Below the pieces are notes generated by a model. The model had not been told where the DNA came from and did not search any database. It saw only the letters and a program-made list of their open reading frames with translations. The position numbers and the translations under genes are program-made. A stretch of DNA of 5,365 nucleotides from an uncultured Bacilli bacterium (lineage in GTDB: Bacteria > Bacillota_I > Bacilli_A > RF39 > UBA660): NCBI GenBank assembly GCA_934148875.1, contig CAKPDJ010000072.1:1-5365 (forward strand). The letters run 5' to 3'. This document shows positions 5,106 to 5,365 of this stretch, one piece after another. Position 1 is the stretch's first letter. Each line of letters begins with the position of its first letter.

Positions 5106-5140
5106 AAAAAACCGCAATCCCTTATTCTATAAGGGTTGCG
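5106..5140 (-). terminator. Strong intrinsic terminator of secA
   Basis: On the minus strand CGCAACCCTTAT (5140-5129) pairs with ATAAGGG-A-TTGCG (5125-5113), a 12-bp stem with one bulged A and a 3-nt loop, followed by G and six T. It starts 3 nt after the secA stop codon. ATAAGGGATT at 4998-5007 is an inverted copy of part of this stem, perhaps a leftover of another terminator. Confidence 0.85.
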
Positions 5141-5143
5141 AGG

Positions 5144-5188
5144 TTATTTACCGCAACAGTTCTTATACTTCTTCCCTGAGCCACATGG
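5144..5188 (-). repeat. secA 3'-tail copy 1 (functional end of secA), putative attachment site
   Basis: The last 14 codons and TAA of secA form the reference copy of the 45-nt repeat found at 3525-3569 and 1297-1341. It encodes three of the four SEC-C zinc-ligand cysteines. The first Cys of the CPC motif lies just upstream of the block, in sequence that stays with the host gene under the integration model. Confidence 0.85.
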
Positions 5189-5365
5189 ACACAAATCATT
5201 CCTGCCCACTTTATCACTCTTCGCCTGAACCTTCTTAGTCTCCTTGCCATCATTAGCAATAGTCTTCTTTACAGCTTCTTTTCTCTCAATATTTTGTCTA
5301 ATCTCAGCCTTTAATAAGAACATACTAATTTCTTTATCTATCTTATTATTCATAGACTCAAACAA
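5144..5365 (-). CDS. secA: Preprotein translocase ATPase SecA, C-terminal end (gene continues beyond the right edge)
   Basis: The last 73 codons of secA are visible; the rest lies to the right of the window. SecA is the cytoplasmic motor that drives unfolded preproteins through SecYEG. The visible part starts in the final helical segment (LFESMNNKIDKEISMFLLKA, then EIRQNIERKE). It continues through a Lys-rich flexible linker (about residues 31-52) and ends in the SEC-C zinc motif VGRNDLCPCGSGKKYKNCCGK, minus its first residues, with ligands Cys59, Cys61, Cys70 and Cys71. That motif binds zinc and contacts SecB or the ribosome in bacteria that use it. The TTG at the right edge is an internal Leu codon, not a start. 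Base composition is visibly less A+T-rich than in the genes to its left, as expected for a core gene beside acquired DNA. The TAA is followed by a strong terminator. Under the cassette model its last 14 codons came with module A. Confidence 0.93.
   Translation of the reverse strand: MFESMNNKIDKEISMFLLKAEIRQNIERKEAVKKTIANDGKETKKVQAKSDKVGRNDLCPCGSGKKYKNCCGK

Larger units (their letters stand above)
3570..5188 (-). mobile_element. Putative secA-tail cassette A carrying the AlbA_2 gene
   Basis: This unit of about 1,619 bp is bounded by tail copy 2 (outside its left edge) and the present secA end (inside its right edge). Under the model it is the most recent insertion and supplies the current SecA tail. 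It contains the AlbA_2 gene, a truncated peptidase-like ORF, 10-bp-period repeats at the left end (3601-3660) and ATCTAA repeats at the right end (5044-5064). No recombinase gene is present. The unit is inferred from repeats only. Confidence 0.5.

Noticed and set aside
5144..5365. A separate 73-residue SEC-C protein starting at the right edge
   Set aside because: The sequence matches the end of SecA and the apparent start is an internal Leu codon (TTG) at the window edge.
1..5365. tRNA, rRNA or riboswitch sequences
   Set aside because: I saw no cloverleaf, no conserved rRNA segment and no recognisable riboswitch leader in the spacers on either strand.

Overview
The window is very A+T-rich, uses standard-code stops (every Trp codon I checked in the two long genes is TGG) and has Gram-positive style Shine-Dalgarno sites (AGGAGG, GAGGTG). 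Together with a Bacillota-like SecA C-terminus, this points to a low-GC member of the Bacillota (Clostridia or Bacilli-like gut lineages). Every supported gene lies on the minus strand, so the biological order runs from right to left.

Layout, right to left. (1) 5144-5365 is the 3' end of secA, ending in the zinc-binding SEC-C tail and followed by a strong intrinsic terminator (5106-5140). (2) 3570-5143 holds an AlbA_2/Schlafen-type gene (3884-4894) and a truncated peptidase-S51-like ORF (3705-3866). (3) At 3525-3569 the last 14 codons of secA plus a stop appear again, with their own terminator (3492-3516). (4) 1342-3524 holds a 632-residue membrane-anchored Mrr-type nuclease (1462-3360). (5) At 1297-1341 the same secA tail appears a third time, again followed by a probable terminator (1247-1280). 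(6) 1-1296 is a graveyard of small accessory genes: a broken RhuM-family N-terminus (1095-1232), a 120-residue protein (701-1063), a C-terminal piece of a DUF84-like NTPase fused to a membrane segment (274-681), a strong terminator (150-184), and the start of a GNAT acetyltransferase (1-116) that runs off the left edge.

The most notable feature is the set of three 45-nt secA-tail copies. All encode PCGSGKKYKNCCGK-stop. They differ from one another at 8 to 12 of 45 positions, and every difference is synonymous. Similarity to secA stops at the same codon boundary in both downstream copies. The simplest reading is that the 3' end of secA is an attachment site. Small elements (about 1.6 kb and 2.2 kb here), each carrying one defence-like gene, appear to have inserted in tandem. 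Each brought its own synonymous replacement for the SecA tail and terminator, much as islands restore the 3' end of a tRNA gene. Both modules have short repeats near their ends: an 11-bp-period ATCTAA pair near the secA-proximal end and 10-bp-period repeats beside the distal core. No recombinase is encoded in the window, so mobilisation would have to be supplied in trans. The repeats are read directly from the sequence; the integrative-cassette model is inference.
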